A stretch of DNA of 18,090 nt. It comes from CAYTZH01 sp964442285. Its GTDB lineage: Bacteria; Myxococcota_A; UBA9160; JAFDET01. The notes under the pieces are model-generated. The model was not told the origin of the DNA and did not search any database. It was given only the letters and a program-made list of their open reading frames with translations. The position numbers and the translations under genes were made by a program. The stretch lies in assembly GCA_964442285.1 (NCBI GenBank), contig CAYTZH010000064.1:1-18090 (forward strand), written 5' to 3'. Numbering within the stretch: the stretch's first letter is position 1; every line of letters starts with the position of its first letter. Of this stretch, positions 8,153-14,935 are shown in pieces.

Positions 8153-9645
8153 GGACCGTACTCCCGCACCGTGATCAGCTGGGCCCAGGACAGCGGGCTG
8201 AATGGGGCCTCGGCGAGGAGTCCGCAGGCGACGACGAGCGCCGCCGTGACGAGCGGTGGGACCAGCAGCATGCCCCGGGTCTCCGAGCGGCCCAACACCT
8301 GCTCGGCGGGCCAGGCGCCTGCCGCGGAGAGGAACCAGGCCCGGTACAAGATGGGCAGGAAGTAGGCCGCGTTGAGCAGGCTGCTCGCCGCCAGGACGAG
8401 CCCGACCCACTCGGCCCCCGCCGCCACGGCACCCGTCTGGAGGTAGAGCTTGCTGATGTAGCCGGCGAACGGGGGCACGCCGATCATGCCGAGCGCGCCG
8501 ACCGTGAAAGCCGCCGTCGTCCACGGCATGCGCCGACCGATGCCGTTCATCTCGCTCACGCGATGCACGCCCAGGGTCTCGGCGTAGTTGCCGGCGCCGA
8601 AGAAGAGGGTGATCTTCATGATGCCCTGGTGCACGAGGTGCACGATCGCCCCCGTCGTGGCCAGGGGTCCGAAGATCGCCGTACCGAGCGCGATGTAGGA
8701 CACCTGGCTGACCGTCGACCAGGCGAGTCGCTTCTTGATCTCGTCCTGGAGCAACGCGCGCAACGAGCCGTAGAGGATGGTGAACGCCGCCAGGCAGGCC
8801 AGCGGTCCCAGCACGCCGAGGTCTCGTGCGGTCTCGATGCCGTACAGGTCGTACACCACGCGCACGATGCCGAAGGCGCCGGCCTTGACGACCGCCACGG
8901 CGTGCAGGAGTGCACTGACCGGCGCGGGAGCCACCATGGCCCGCGGGAGCCAACCGTGCAGCGGCACGAGGGCGGCCTTCACGCCGAGACCCGCGATCAT
9001 GAGGAAGAAGAGCAGCCGGAGCGTCCCGGGCTGCTCCGCAGCAGCGGCCGCCAGGCTGCCGCCCTCCGTGAACGAGATCGGCCCGGCGAGCGCGTGCAGC
9101 CAGGCCACGGCCAGTAGCAGGACGGCGCCGCCCGCCAGCGTGTAGGCCAGGTAGATGCGGCCTGCCCGGATGGCGGGTTTCGTACCGCGGTGCACCAGGA
9201 GCGGAAACGTCGAGACGGTCAGCAGCTCGTAGAAGACGAGGAAGGTGATCGGATTCGCGGCCAGCGCCAGGCCGGTGGTCGCGCTGACGCACATGCTGAA
9301 GAAGCCGAAGAAGCGGCTTCGATGCGGTGAGTCCTCCAGGTAGCCGACGGCGTAGATCGTCGTGAGGAGCCACAGCGCGCTCGAGAGCGTCACGAAGAGC
9401 ACCGAGTTGGCGTCGGCCCCGAGGGCGAAGATCAGCCCGGGCCCCATTCCGAACTCGAGCCCGTAGGTCTCGCCGCGCTCCACGCCCCGCAACAGCACGC
9501 CGACGAGCAGGACCTTGAGCGCCGCCCCGAACAGATTCAGCCCGGTGCGCAGACGATGGCTCGCCTCCGGAAGGAAGAAGATCAACGAGCCCGTCGCGAA
9601 GGAGCTCAGCAGGATGCCGAGCAGGAGCACGCCACCCTGGGTCAC
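8149..9645 (-). CDS. Second MrpD/NuoN-like antiporter subunit
   Basis: 498 aa, about 14 hydrophobic segments, with a proton-conducting transporter domain. All expected charged positions are present: TM5 Glu E140 (FLVFYELLTVST), TM7 Lys K223 (GLGVKAALVPLHGWLP), K254 (AVVKAGAFG), DEIKKRLAWSTVSQVSYIALG, and the later lysine in HQGIMKITLFFGAGN. By family knowledge it should carry out H+ (or Na+/H+) translocation within the multisubunit complex. The start is GTG at 9645, overlapping the upstream stop (GTGA, 9642-9645), and its stop overlaps the next gene the same way. It resembles MrpD and the antiporter-like subunits of Mbh/Hyf-type complexes. Which paralogue it is cannot be settled by eye. Confidence 0.87.
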   Translation of the reverse strand: MTQGGVLLLGILLSSFATGSLIFFLPEASHRLRTGLNLFGAALKVLLVGVLLRGVERGETYGLEFGMGPGLIFALGADANSVLFVTLSSALWLLTTIYAVGYLEDSPHRSRFFGFFSMCVSATTGLALAANPITFLVFYELLTVSTFPLLVHRGTKPAIRAGRIYLAYTLAGGAVLLLAVAWLHALAGPISFTEGGSLAAAAAEQPGTLRLLFFLMIAGLGVKAALVPLHGWLPRAMVAPAPVSALLHAVAVVKAGAFGIVRVVYDLYGIETARDLGVLGPLACLAAFTILYGSLRALLQDEIKKRLAWSTVSQVSYIALGTAIFGPLATTGAIVHLVHQGIMKITLFFGAGNYAETLGVHRVSEMNGIGRRMPWTTAAFTVGALGMIGVPPFAGYISKLYLQTGAVAAGAEWVGLVLAASSLLNAAYFLPILYRAWFLSAAGAWPAEQVLGRSETRGMLLVPPLVTAALVVACGLLAEAPFSPLSWAQLITVREYGP

Positions 9646-11117
9646 GGGCCGGCTCCGGAGTCGGCGAGGCTCACGAGCAGTCGGGCCGGACCGTCGGCGA
9701 GCAGACCGAGCAGCAGGGCGGCGAGCCCGAGCGCGAACGCCGACCACTCCGCCACTCGCGACGGCGGGCGCGCGGCCGGATCCGGCGCGGATGGGGACGT
9801 CGGCGTGAATGCGCCCATCAGGACGCGCATCACGTAGCCGGCGGCGAGCAGGCTGCCCGACAGGATGACCACCACCCCCCACCATTGGCCGCGCTCGATG
9901 CCGGCGACCAGCAGCTGCCACTTGCCCACGAAGCCGCCGCTGGGGGGAAGGCCGACGATGCTGATCCCGGCCAGCCCGAAGGCGAAGACCGAGACCGGCA
10001 GGACCCGCGCGAATCCGGCGAGCCCGGCCATCCGGTCGTGTCCGGCCACCCGCAGGATGTTTCCGGCCGCCAGGAACATGGCGGACTTGCCCAGGCCGTG
10101 CGCCATGAGGAAGACGATCGTCCCGACCCACAGAGCGTGGTCGGGGCGCCCGTCCGCCAGGGGGAAGAGCAGGAACAGGTAGCCGAGCTGGGCCACAGTC
10201 GAGTAGGCGATCAGGAGCTTGAGGCGGGACTGCACCAGCGCCTGCAGCGAGCCCCATAGGATCGCGCCGAACCCGAGCAGCCCGAGGATCTGACTGGCGG
10301 CCGGCGTCGCGACCCCCTCGAAGGCCTCGAACCACAGACGGAGGAGGATGCAGAAGGAGCCCTTGACCACCAGCGCGGAGAGCACCGCGCTCACCGGAGC
10401 CGGCGCGTTCGCGTGGGCCCCCGGGAGCCAGAAATGGAGCGGGAACAGCGCGCCCTTGAGGAGCAGCCCTCCGGTCATGAGCGCCAGCGCCACGGCATCG
10501 CTGGATCCGCCGCCGACGCGCGCCCCGAGGGTGGCCAGGTCGACCGTGCCGTGGGCTCCGTACGAGAGGGCGACCCCCATCAGGAAGAAGAGGGAGCCGC
10601 CCAGCCCCACGAACAGGTAGCGCAGCGCCGCTTGCAGGGCGGCGCTGCCGCCGGCGAGCGCAACCAGGGCGACGGCCGAGAGCCCGGTCAGCTCCAGCGT
10701 GACGTAGAGGTTGAAGACATCCGCTGACAGGAAGAGCGCGTTCAGGCCGGCCAGGAGCAGCAGCCAGAGCGGCCAGAGGAACCGCACCATCTCCGCATTG
10801 CCGGAAGCCGGTCCGAGCTCGCCACGCGCATGAAGCGTGGTGGGCAGGGCCACGAGCGCCACGAGCAGGGTCATCAGGGCGCCCAGACCGTCGGCGCGCA
10901 GGTCGATCCCGAGCGGCGCCCCCCAGCCGCCGACCTCGTGGACGACCGTGCCCCCGGCCTCGACGGCGACTGCCAGGTACACGGCGGACACGGACACTAG
11001 GAGCGTCGCGCCCAGGGCCCAGGCGGAGCCGCGCGCGGGCCACAAGAACGCGCTCGCGGCTCCGGCGAGGGGCGCGACGATCAGGACGATCATCGCGTCG
11101 ACCGGGTCGACGCTCAT
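9642..11117 (-). CDS. mrpD: MrpD-like antiporter subunit of the multisubunit cation/proton antiporter
   Basis: 491 aa, polytopic. The proton-conducting transporter domain has TM5 Glu E142 (LYVTLELTGLSAVAL), TM7 Lys K221 (LLLKGALFPLHFWLPG), K252 (ALVVKGSF), RLKLLIAYSTVAQLGYLF and MAHGLGKSAMFLAAGN. The set is complete, so it should be a functional ion-translocating subunit in the cytoplasmic membrane. It directly follows mrpC and overlaps its stop (ATGA, 11114-11117), the same relative order as mrpC-mrpD in classical Mrp operons. This is why I give it the MrpD name rather than the two paralogues after it. The ATG at 11117 has only a weak GAGGG immediately upstream, so translation probably depends on coupling to mrpC. 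Confidence 0.88.
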   Translation of the reverse strand: MSVDPVDAMIVLIVAPLAGAASAFLWPARGSAWALGATLLVSVSAVYLAVAVEAGGTVVHEVGGWGAPLGIDLRADGLGALMTLLVALVALPTTLHARGELGPASGNAEMVRFLWPLWLLLLAGLNALFLSADVFNLYVTLELTGLSAVALVALAGGSAALQAALRYLFVGLGGSLFFLMGVALSYGAHGTVDLATLGARVGGGSSDAVALALMTGGLLLKGALFPLHFWLPGAHANAPAPVSAVLSALVVKGSFCILLRLWFEAFEGVATPAASQILGLLGFGAILWGSLQALVQSRLKLLIAYSTVAQLGYLFLLFPLADGRPDHALWVGTIVFLMAHGLGKSAMFLAAGNILRVAGHDRMAGLAGFARVLPVSVFAFGLAGISIVGLPPSGGFVGKWQLLVAGIERGQWWGVVVILSGSLLAAGYVMRVLMGAFTPTSPSAPDPAARPPSRVAEWSAFALGLAALLLGLLADGPARLLVSLADSGAGP

Positions 11118-11494
11118 CCCTCGCGGCTTCCGCCCGGGCGGGCTCGCGCCTCGGAGGGCGGAGAGGGCGTGCGGGTGACCGCGCCCCCCGACCGGGCGTC
11201 GCCCGAGCCCCCCGACCGGGCGTCGCGTTCGCGTTGGGACAGCACGAGCGCCAGCCCGGTCGCACAGACGGAGACGACGATCCCGGTCAGCACCATGGCC
11301 TGAGGGACCGGATCGGGACCTTCCGGGCCGGCCCGAGCGGCGAGGGCGACGAGCACGAGAAAGACGCCGTTGGCCATGACGTTGGCGGAGAGCACGCGGC
11401 GGATCGCGGGAACGGCAGCGGTCAGACCCAGGAAGCCGAGCGCGAAGAGCAGCACGCCGGCCAACAGGAACACATCCGTGTTCGGCTCAGCCAT
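11114..11494 (-). CDS. mrpC: MrpC/MnhC (NuoK-like) subunit with repeated C-terminal tail
   Basis: 126 aa. It has three hydrophobic segments in the first 90 residues and the family motif DPVPQAMVLTGIVVSVCATG, typical of MrpC and related to NuoK. MrpC is a small membrane subunit linking the antiporter-like subunits to the rest of the complex. The last 35 or so residues are hydrophilic, rich in Arg/Ser/Gly/Pro, and contain an 8-residue in-frame duplication (DARSGGSG then DARSGGAV) from a 24-bp DNA repeat. The core is normal; the tail is probably expendable and cytoplasmic. The ATG at 11494 overlaps the upstream gene by 8 nt, with a purine-rich GGGGGAAGG just before it. Its stop overlaps the mrpD start. 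Confidence 0.85.
   Translation of the reverse strand: MAEPNTDVFLLAGVLLFALGFLGLTAAVPAIRRVLSANVMANGVFLVLVALAARAGPEGPDPVPQAMVLTGIVVSVCATGLALVLSQRERDARSGGSGDARSGGAVTRTPSPPSEARARPGGSREG
11184..11226. repeat. 24-bp-period tandem duplication inside mrpC
   Basis: The 19-mer CCCCCCGACCGGGCGTCGC occurs at 11184-11202 and again at 11208-11226, a 24-bp period that adds exactly eight codons to the mrpC tail. It was seen directly and is probably a replication-slippage duplication. Confidence 0.8.
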
Positions 11495-12428
11495 CCTTCC
11501 CCCGCTGCTCCTCGATCCGACCGCCCAGGAAGAGCGCGCCGAGGGTCGCCCCGATCGACAGCAACCCGGCGGCCTCGATCACGAGGATCCAGCTCTTGGC
11601 CGAGGTCTCCGGATAGCGCAGGAGGCCGCCCGTCAGGCCCCGCATCCCGGCCGCGACGGCGAGGAACACGAGCAGTCCGATCACGAGGGCCACGCGCGTG
11701 AGGCCCGGGCGGAAGAGCAACCCGCGGAGGGCCCCGCCCAGGGTGAGCAGCACGAGCGCCCCGCCGAGCAGTGCGCCCCCCTGGAACGCGCCGCCGGGCG
11801 CGAAGGCACCGATCCAGAGCAGGTAGCCCCCCGCGAGCAGGAGCAGCGGCACCACCCCCCCGAGCAGGCTCGCCAGCATGAAGGGAGGGTTCTCCTGCGG
11901 GGGCGAAGGCGGCGACCGTCGCAGCGACCAGACGCCGACGGTGGCCGCCAACAGGACGGCGACCTCGAGCAGCGTGTCGTAGGCGCGGTAGTTCAGCAGG
12001 ACCGCCGTGACGGGATTCTCGACGCCGCTGGCCGGCAGCGCCGCCGCGGACTCGGCGACCAGCCCGGGCGAGCGGCCCGGAAGGCTGCCTGCGGCGACAA
12101 GAAGCAGGCCGAGCAGCGACAGGGATGCCGCGCCGGCGGCCAGGTAGCGCGGGCTGGCCCAGGCGAATGCGGAGCGCCGTGGCGCCGGAACCGCCGGGCT
12201 CTCCCATCGCCGCACGGCAGTGACGAGCAGCGCCCCCGTCAGACCGGATCCGACGGCCGCTTCGGCCAGCGCCAGGTCCGGACTCTTCAGCCGCAGCCAG
12301 GTCAGCGCAAGCGCGAGGCCCAGCGCGATGAACTGGATCGCCGCGCGCAGGAGGTCCGCGTCCGTGACCGCACGCCAGCCCAGCCAGACGATCAGGAGCG
12401 CCAGCAGCCCGTCCAGCGCCAACGCCAT
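11487..12428 (-). CDS. mrpB: Fused MrpA C-terminal (DUF4040/MbhD-MbhE-like) and MrpB subunit
   Basis: 313 aa, about eight or nine membrane segments. Residues 1-75 match the DUF4040 module of the MrpA C-terminus and MbhD (LRLKSPDLALAEAAVGSGLT, with the conserved Asp and Glu). Residues about 100-170 resemble the second MrpA C-terminal/MbhE piece (VENPVTAVLLNYRAYDTLLE). Residues about 185-300 are MrpB/MnhB (GAFAPGGAFQGGALLGGALVLL). In Pyrococcus Mbh these are three separate genes, D, E and F, in this order. In Mrp operons the first two are the tail of MrpA. Here they form one open frame with no break. Its start overlaps the mrpG stop by one base (TGATG, 12426-12430) behind a GGGAGGG site. It is expected to form the cation-path part of the antiporter. 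Confidence 0.82.
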   Translation of the reverse strand: MALALDGLLALLIVWLGWRAVTDADLLRAAIQFIALGLALALTWLRLKSPDLALAEAAVGSGLTGALLVTAVRRWESPAVPAPRRSAFAWASPRYLAAGAASLSLLGLLLVAAGSLPGRSPGLVAESAAALPASGVENPVTAVLLNYRAYDTLLEVAVLLAATVGVWSLRRSPPSPPQENPPFMLASLLGGVVPLLLLAGGYLLWIGAFAPGGAFQGGALLGGALVLLTLGGALRGLLFRPGLTRVALVIGLLVFLAVAAGMRGLTGGLLRYPETSAKSWILVIEAAGLLSIGATLGALFLGGRIEEQRGKDG

Positions 12429-12727
12429 CAGCGCGTTCCCTCCCGTTCGTTCCGGCGACGGGCCTCGTCGGCCAGGAGGAAGCAGACCGACGCGCTGGCG
12501 ACCAGCACGAGCAGCCAGATCAGCCCGAGCTTGAACACCCGGACCGGATCGGGCGCGGCGACGCCCGACGCGAGCACCACGAGTCCGAGTCCCACGTTGT
12601 CCGCCTTCGTCAGCGCGTGCAGCCGGCTGTGCAGATCGGGGAAGCGGACCAGCGCGACCGTGCCCGCCGCGAAGAAGAACACGCCCGCGGCCAGCAGGAC
12701 GAGAACCACGACCTCCGTCGGGCTCAC
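12428..12727 (-). CDS. mrpG: MrpG/MnhG small antiporter subunit
   Basis: 99 aa, three hydrophobic helices, with the family signature LVRFPDLHSRLHALTKADNVG and a short basic C-terminus. MrpG is an essential small membrane subunit of Mrp complexes (MbhC in Pyrococcus). The start is GTG at 12727, chosen because GAGGAG (complement of 12733-12738) sits 5 nt upstream. It overlaps the mrpF stop (GTGA, 12724-12727). The normal family length is about 100-120 aa. Confidence 0.88.
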   Translation of the reverse strand: MSPTEVVVLVLLAAGVFFFAAGTVALVRFPDLHSRLHALTKADNVGLGLVVLASGVAAPDPVRVFKLGLIWLLVLVASASVCFLLADEARRRNEREGTR

Positions 12728-13005
12728 GCCTTCTCCTCGTCGCGAGCCGCGCCTTCCGACCAGCCCCGCTTGATGAAGGTGATGCCCAACACCGCAGCCA
12801 GCAGCGCGAGCACCAGAGCCACATCGATGGCGCGCTCGACGCCGATGGCTTCGCCCAGGACGAGGGCCAGCGCCGTCCCCGTCGTGCCGAGCAGGAGCAC
12901 CGCCAGCAGCGAGTCGGCGCCGCCCGCGCGGCGGGATACGAAGGCCAGCCCCGCGCCGATGCAGGCGAGCAACGCCAGCGCGACCATCCACCAGGCGGTC
13001 AGCAC
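12724..13005 (-). CDS. mrpF: MrpF/MnhF small antiporter subunit
   Basis: 93 aa with three membrane segments. GGADSLLAVLLLGTTGTALALV and RAIDVALVLALLAAVLGITFIKRG match MrpF (MbhB). It is a small membrane subunit whose loss normally abolishes Mrp complex assembly. The start is uncertain. GTG at 13005 overlaps the mrpE stop by 7 nt and gives a normal length. ATG at 12987 would give 87 aa and place the start just beyond that stop. Neither has a strong ribosome binding site, so coupling to mrpE is likely. Confidence 0.82.
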   Translation of the reverse strand: MLTAWWMVALALLACIGAGLAFVSRRAGGADSLLAVLLLGTTGTALALVLGEAIGVERAIDVALVLALLAAVLGITFIKRGWSEGAARDEEKA

Positions 13006-13517
13006 GGGCGGGGACGGCTCGCCGTGGGGGAGGCGTCGAAGAGCGCGCTCACGCGACGCTCGAGACCCCGCAGCTCGCCGGTCAGGTCTCGGGCGGTGTC
13101 GAGGGTGTGCACGGTGAGGTCGGGGCCGTCGGCTCCTGCGACGAGGGTGCCCGGCAGCAGGCTCACCGTGCCGGCAAACAGCACCTGCGGCACCCCCGGC
13201 GGGAGCGTCGTCTCGAAGCGGACGAAGCCCGGTGCGATCGGCATCCTCCAGCGCAGCGCGCAGCGCGCGACGTCCCAGCCTCCGAGAAGGGAGCGGATCA
13301 CGAAGTAGGCGAGGAAGGGGGCCACGGCGATCCAGCGCACCCGGGGCGCGGTGGGTGTCTGCAGCGACGCACCCACCGTCGCCGCTGCCAGCACCACGGG
13401 GATCCCCACGATCCACGACCCCGGATCCCCACCGTTCAGTCCCAGCCACGCCAGCGCCAGGACCGCCACACGGCGGGACCAGGAGGAGACGTCGAACCGG
13501 GTTCCGATGGCCGCCAT
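12999..13517 (-). CDS. mrpE: MrpE/MnhE antiporter subunit
   Basis: 172 aa. The N-terminus has hydrophobic segments (about residues 15-65), then the family core APFLAYFVIRSLLGGWDVA, and a soluble C-terminal domain with FAGTVSLLPGTLVAG and LTVHTLD, typical of MrpE. The ATG at 13517 is preferred over the ATG at 13538 because GGAGGG lies 4 nt upstream of it, whereas the earlier ATG lacks such a site. It lies 46 nt after the usp gene and begins the tightly overlapping Mrp block E-F-G-(A'B)-C-D-D-D, which has the same order as archaeal mbhA to mbhH. No catalytic hydrogenase or NADH-module gene follows. Confidence 0.85.
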   Translation of the reverse strand: MAAIGTRFDVSSWSRRVAVLALAWLGLNGGDPGSWIVGIPVVLAAATVGASLQTPTAPRVRWIAVAPFLAYFVIRSLLGGWDVARCALRWRMPIAPGFVRFETTLPPGVPQVLFAGTVSLLPGTLVAGADGPDLTVHTLDTARDLTGELRGLERRVSALFDASPTASRPRPC

Positions 13518-13563
13518 ACGACCCTCCGCGGCCACCATGGGCAGAAGCTGTCCGGAGCCGAAG

Positions 13564-14481
13564 CTAGCGCGAGTCGGGTGGCGGGCCCGCGCCCGGCGGC
13601 ACGGTGAGCACCGAGGACCGGACGGCCCGTACCACCAGCTCGGTGGTCTCCCCCAGGATCTCCGAAACTCCGGGCCGTCCCAGGGTGCCCATCACGGTCA
13701 GATCGAAGCGCTCGGCCTTCACGAGCCGGGGCAGCAGTTCCGACGCCTCCCCCTCCAGCAGGTGTGCGCGTTCCGGGGGCAACGGCGGGTCGACCGATCG
13801 GAGGATCTCGTCGAATCCCTCGAGCGCGCGGGAGCTCGCATCGTCCTTGTAGAGCCCCACCTCTTCCGGGGTGAGCCGATCCTTCAGCATCTCGGCGGCC
13901 GGCGCATCCCAGCACGAGACCACGTGAAGCTCCGCCCCGGCGAGGGTTGCGATCCTCTGCGCCCAGCCCAGGATGTGCTGGCCGATGGCCCGTCGCTTGG
14001 GACCTTCGCCCGGATCGACGGCCGCGAGGATGCGGCGGGGCAGGCGCCCCTCGTCGCCCACGACCCACACCGGGCAAGGACAGCTCCGGAAGAGGTGGAG
14101 GGCGGTGGCGCCGAAGAACACCCGGCCGGCTCGCGAGAGACCTCGGGCCGGCTTCACCACCAGATCGATGTCACAGGAGCGCACGAGGTCGAGAACCACC
14201 TCCCAGGGCGCTCCCCAGAGCACGCGCGTGGTCAGCTTGCGGGCCAGGCCCCGAAGCGGCGCGGCGAGACCCTCGAGCCGCTGCGCCTCGCACTCCACGA
14301 GCAGGCTTCGAAGGCGCTCCGCGTCCTCCGGCTCGGCGTTCCCCAGCGGTCGCAGGTCCGCCTCCTGGAGCGCCCGCACGAGCAGGACCTCCAGCTCTGC
14401 GCGCGAAGCCAAGTCCGCGGCCAGACTGACGGCGCGAGCAGCGAGGTCCTCGGGCGGCGCCAGGATGAGGACGCGTTGCAT
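13564..14481 (-). CDS. Tandem universal stress protein, first gene of the Mrp-like operon
   Basis: 305 aa, two UspA domains (about residues 1-142 and 148-298), UspE-like. Domain 1 contains IDLVVKPARGLSRAGRVFFG and the strand HLFRSCPCPVWVV. Domain 2 starts RRILAAVDPGEG and contains LTVMGTLGRPGVSEILGETTE, a nucleotide-binding-type loop of the family. The ATG at 14481 is preceded by GAGGAG at a suitable distance. It is the promoter-proximal gene of the operon, immediately downstream of the AT-rich island at 14540-14590. It is clearly a relative of the usp at 5399-6361 but diverged, so it is not a recent duplication. Its proximity to the ion pumps suggests an energy- or pH-stress link, which is inference. 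Confidence 0.88.
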   Translation of the reverse strand: MQRVLILAPPEDLAARAVSLAADLASRAELEVLLVRALQEADLRPLGNAEPEDAERLRSLLVECEAQRLEGLAAPLRGLARKLTTRVLWGAPWEVVLDLVRSCDIDLVVKPARGLSRAGRVFFGATALHLFRSCPCPVWVVGDEGRLPRRILAAVDPGEGPKRRAIGQHILGWAQRIATLAGAELHVVSCWDAPAAEMLKDRLTPEEVGLYKDDASSRALEGFDEILRSVDPPLPPERAHLLEGEASELLPRLVKAERFDLTVMGTLGRPGVSEILGETTELVVRAVRSSVLTVPPGAGPPPDSR

Positions 14482-14537
14482 GGAGCACTCCTCAGAGAAG
14501 TCTTGAGCGTAGGAGCCCGGGCGGGCGACCGCCAGCG

Positions 14538-14591
14538 CACATTATTTATAATATCAATGTAATAGATCTAATTTATCTATTTTATAGATGA
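14538..14591 (-). promoter_or_regulatory. AT-rich island with inverted ATAGAT boxes upstream of the usp-mrp operon
   Basis: About 50 nt are nearly pure A/T inside GC-rich DNA. AATAGAT at 14561-14567 and ATCTATT at 14575-14581 form a perfect inverted repeat with a 7-nt spacer. ATAGAT recurs at 14584-14589, pairing with ATCTAT at 14575-14580 across 3 nt. TAGATCTA at 14563-14570 is itself a palindrome. On the minus strand TATAAA/TATTAT-like -10 elements occur around 14544-14552, but no convincing -35 is seen. It is best read as promoter plus operator for the minus-strand operon starting at 14481. Confidence 0.55.
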
Positions 14592-14614
14592 CAGAGCGGA
14601 GCCGATTCCATTGA

Positions 14615-14935
14615 CCGGAACGCGGCCGATCCCTCGCCCGGGGCGAGCGACCGCCCGACCTCACTCGCCGACCGTGCGCAGGCAGCTTCGAGGGCGACGT
14701 CGGGAGCTACACCCTCTCCTACGCCGGCGACGACGGCGAGTACTACCTGAGCGTGGTGCTCGACACCGCCACCTCCGAGGACGCCGACGACTCCTACCCG
14801 TCGTTCGGCGCCTTCAACCCGCTATCCGAGGTGCCCCCGCCGACCGTCCCCGAGCCCGCCACCCTGTGGCTGACCGGCTCCGCCGGCCTCGCACTGGCGC
14901 TGGGGCGCCGCCGCCGACGGAACGCCCGGGCCTAG
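14615..14935 (+). pseudogene. Remnant of a PEP-CTERM secreted protein (C-terminal part only)
   Basis: The open frame after the TGA at 14612 encodes about 106 codons ending in TAG at 14933-14935. From about 14681 the translation reads like a beta-rich surface protein (GSFEGDVGSYTLSYAGDD). It ends in a textbook PEP-CTERM signal: VPEPATLWL, a hydrophobic helix, then RRRRRNARA. Such tails direct exosortase-dependent sorting to the cell envelope. No ATG, no signal peptide and no ribosome binding site precede it in frame; the only in-frame starts are GTGs at 14753 and 14756. The gene therefore seems 5'-truncated, or its N-terminus lies in another frame. No exosortase is in the window. The stop codon interlocks with the stop of the convergent cyclase gene. 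Confidence 0.65.

Noticed and set aside
8153..9373. N-terminal extension of the third antiporter subunit giving 989 aa
   Set aside because: It lies across the second antiporter subunit in another frame, lacks membrane segments, and the GTG at 8152 has a good ribosome binding site.
9646..11265. Extension of the second antiporter subunit upstream to 11265
   Set aside because: It overlaps mrpD and is Arg-rich nonsense. The family N-terminus starts at the GTG at 9645.
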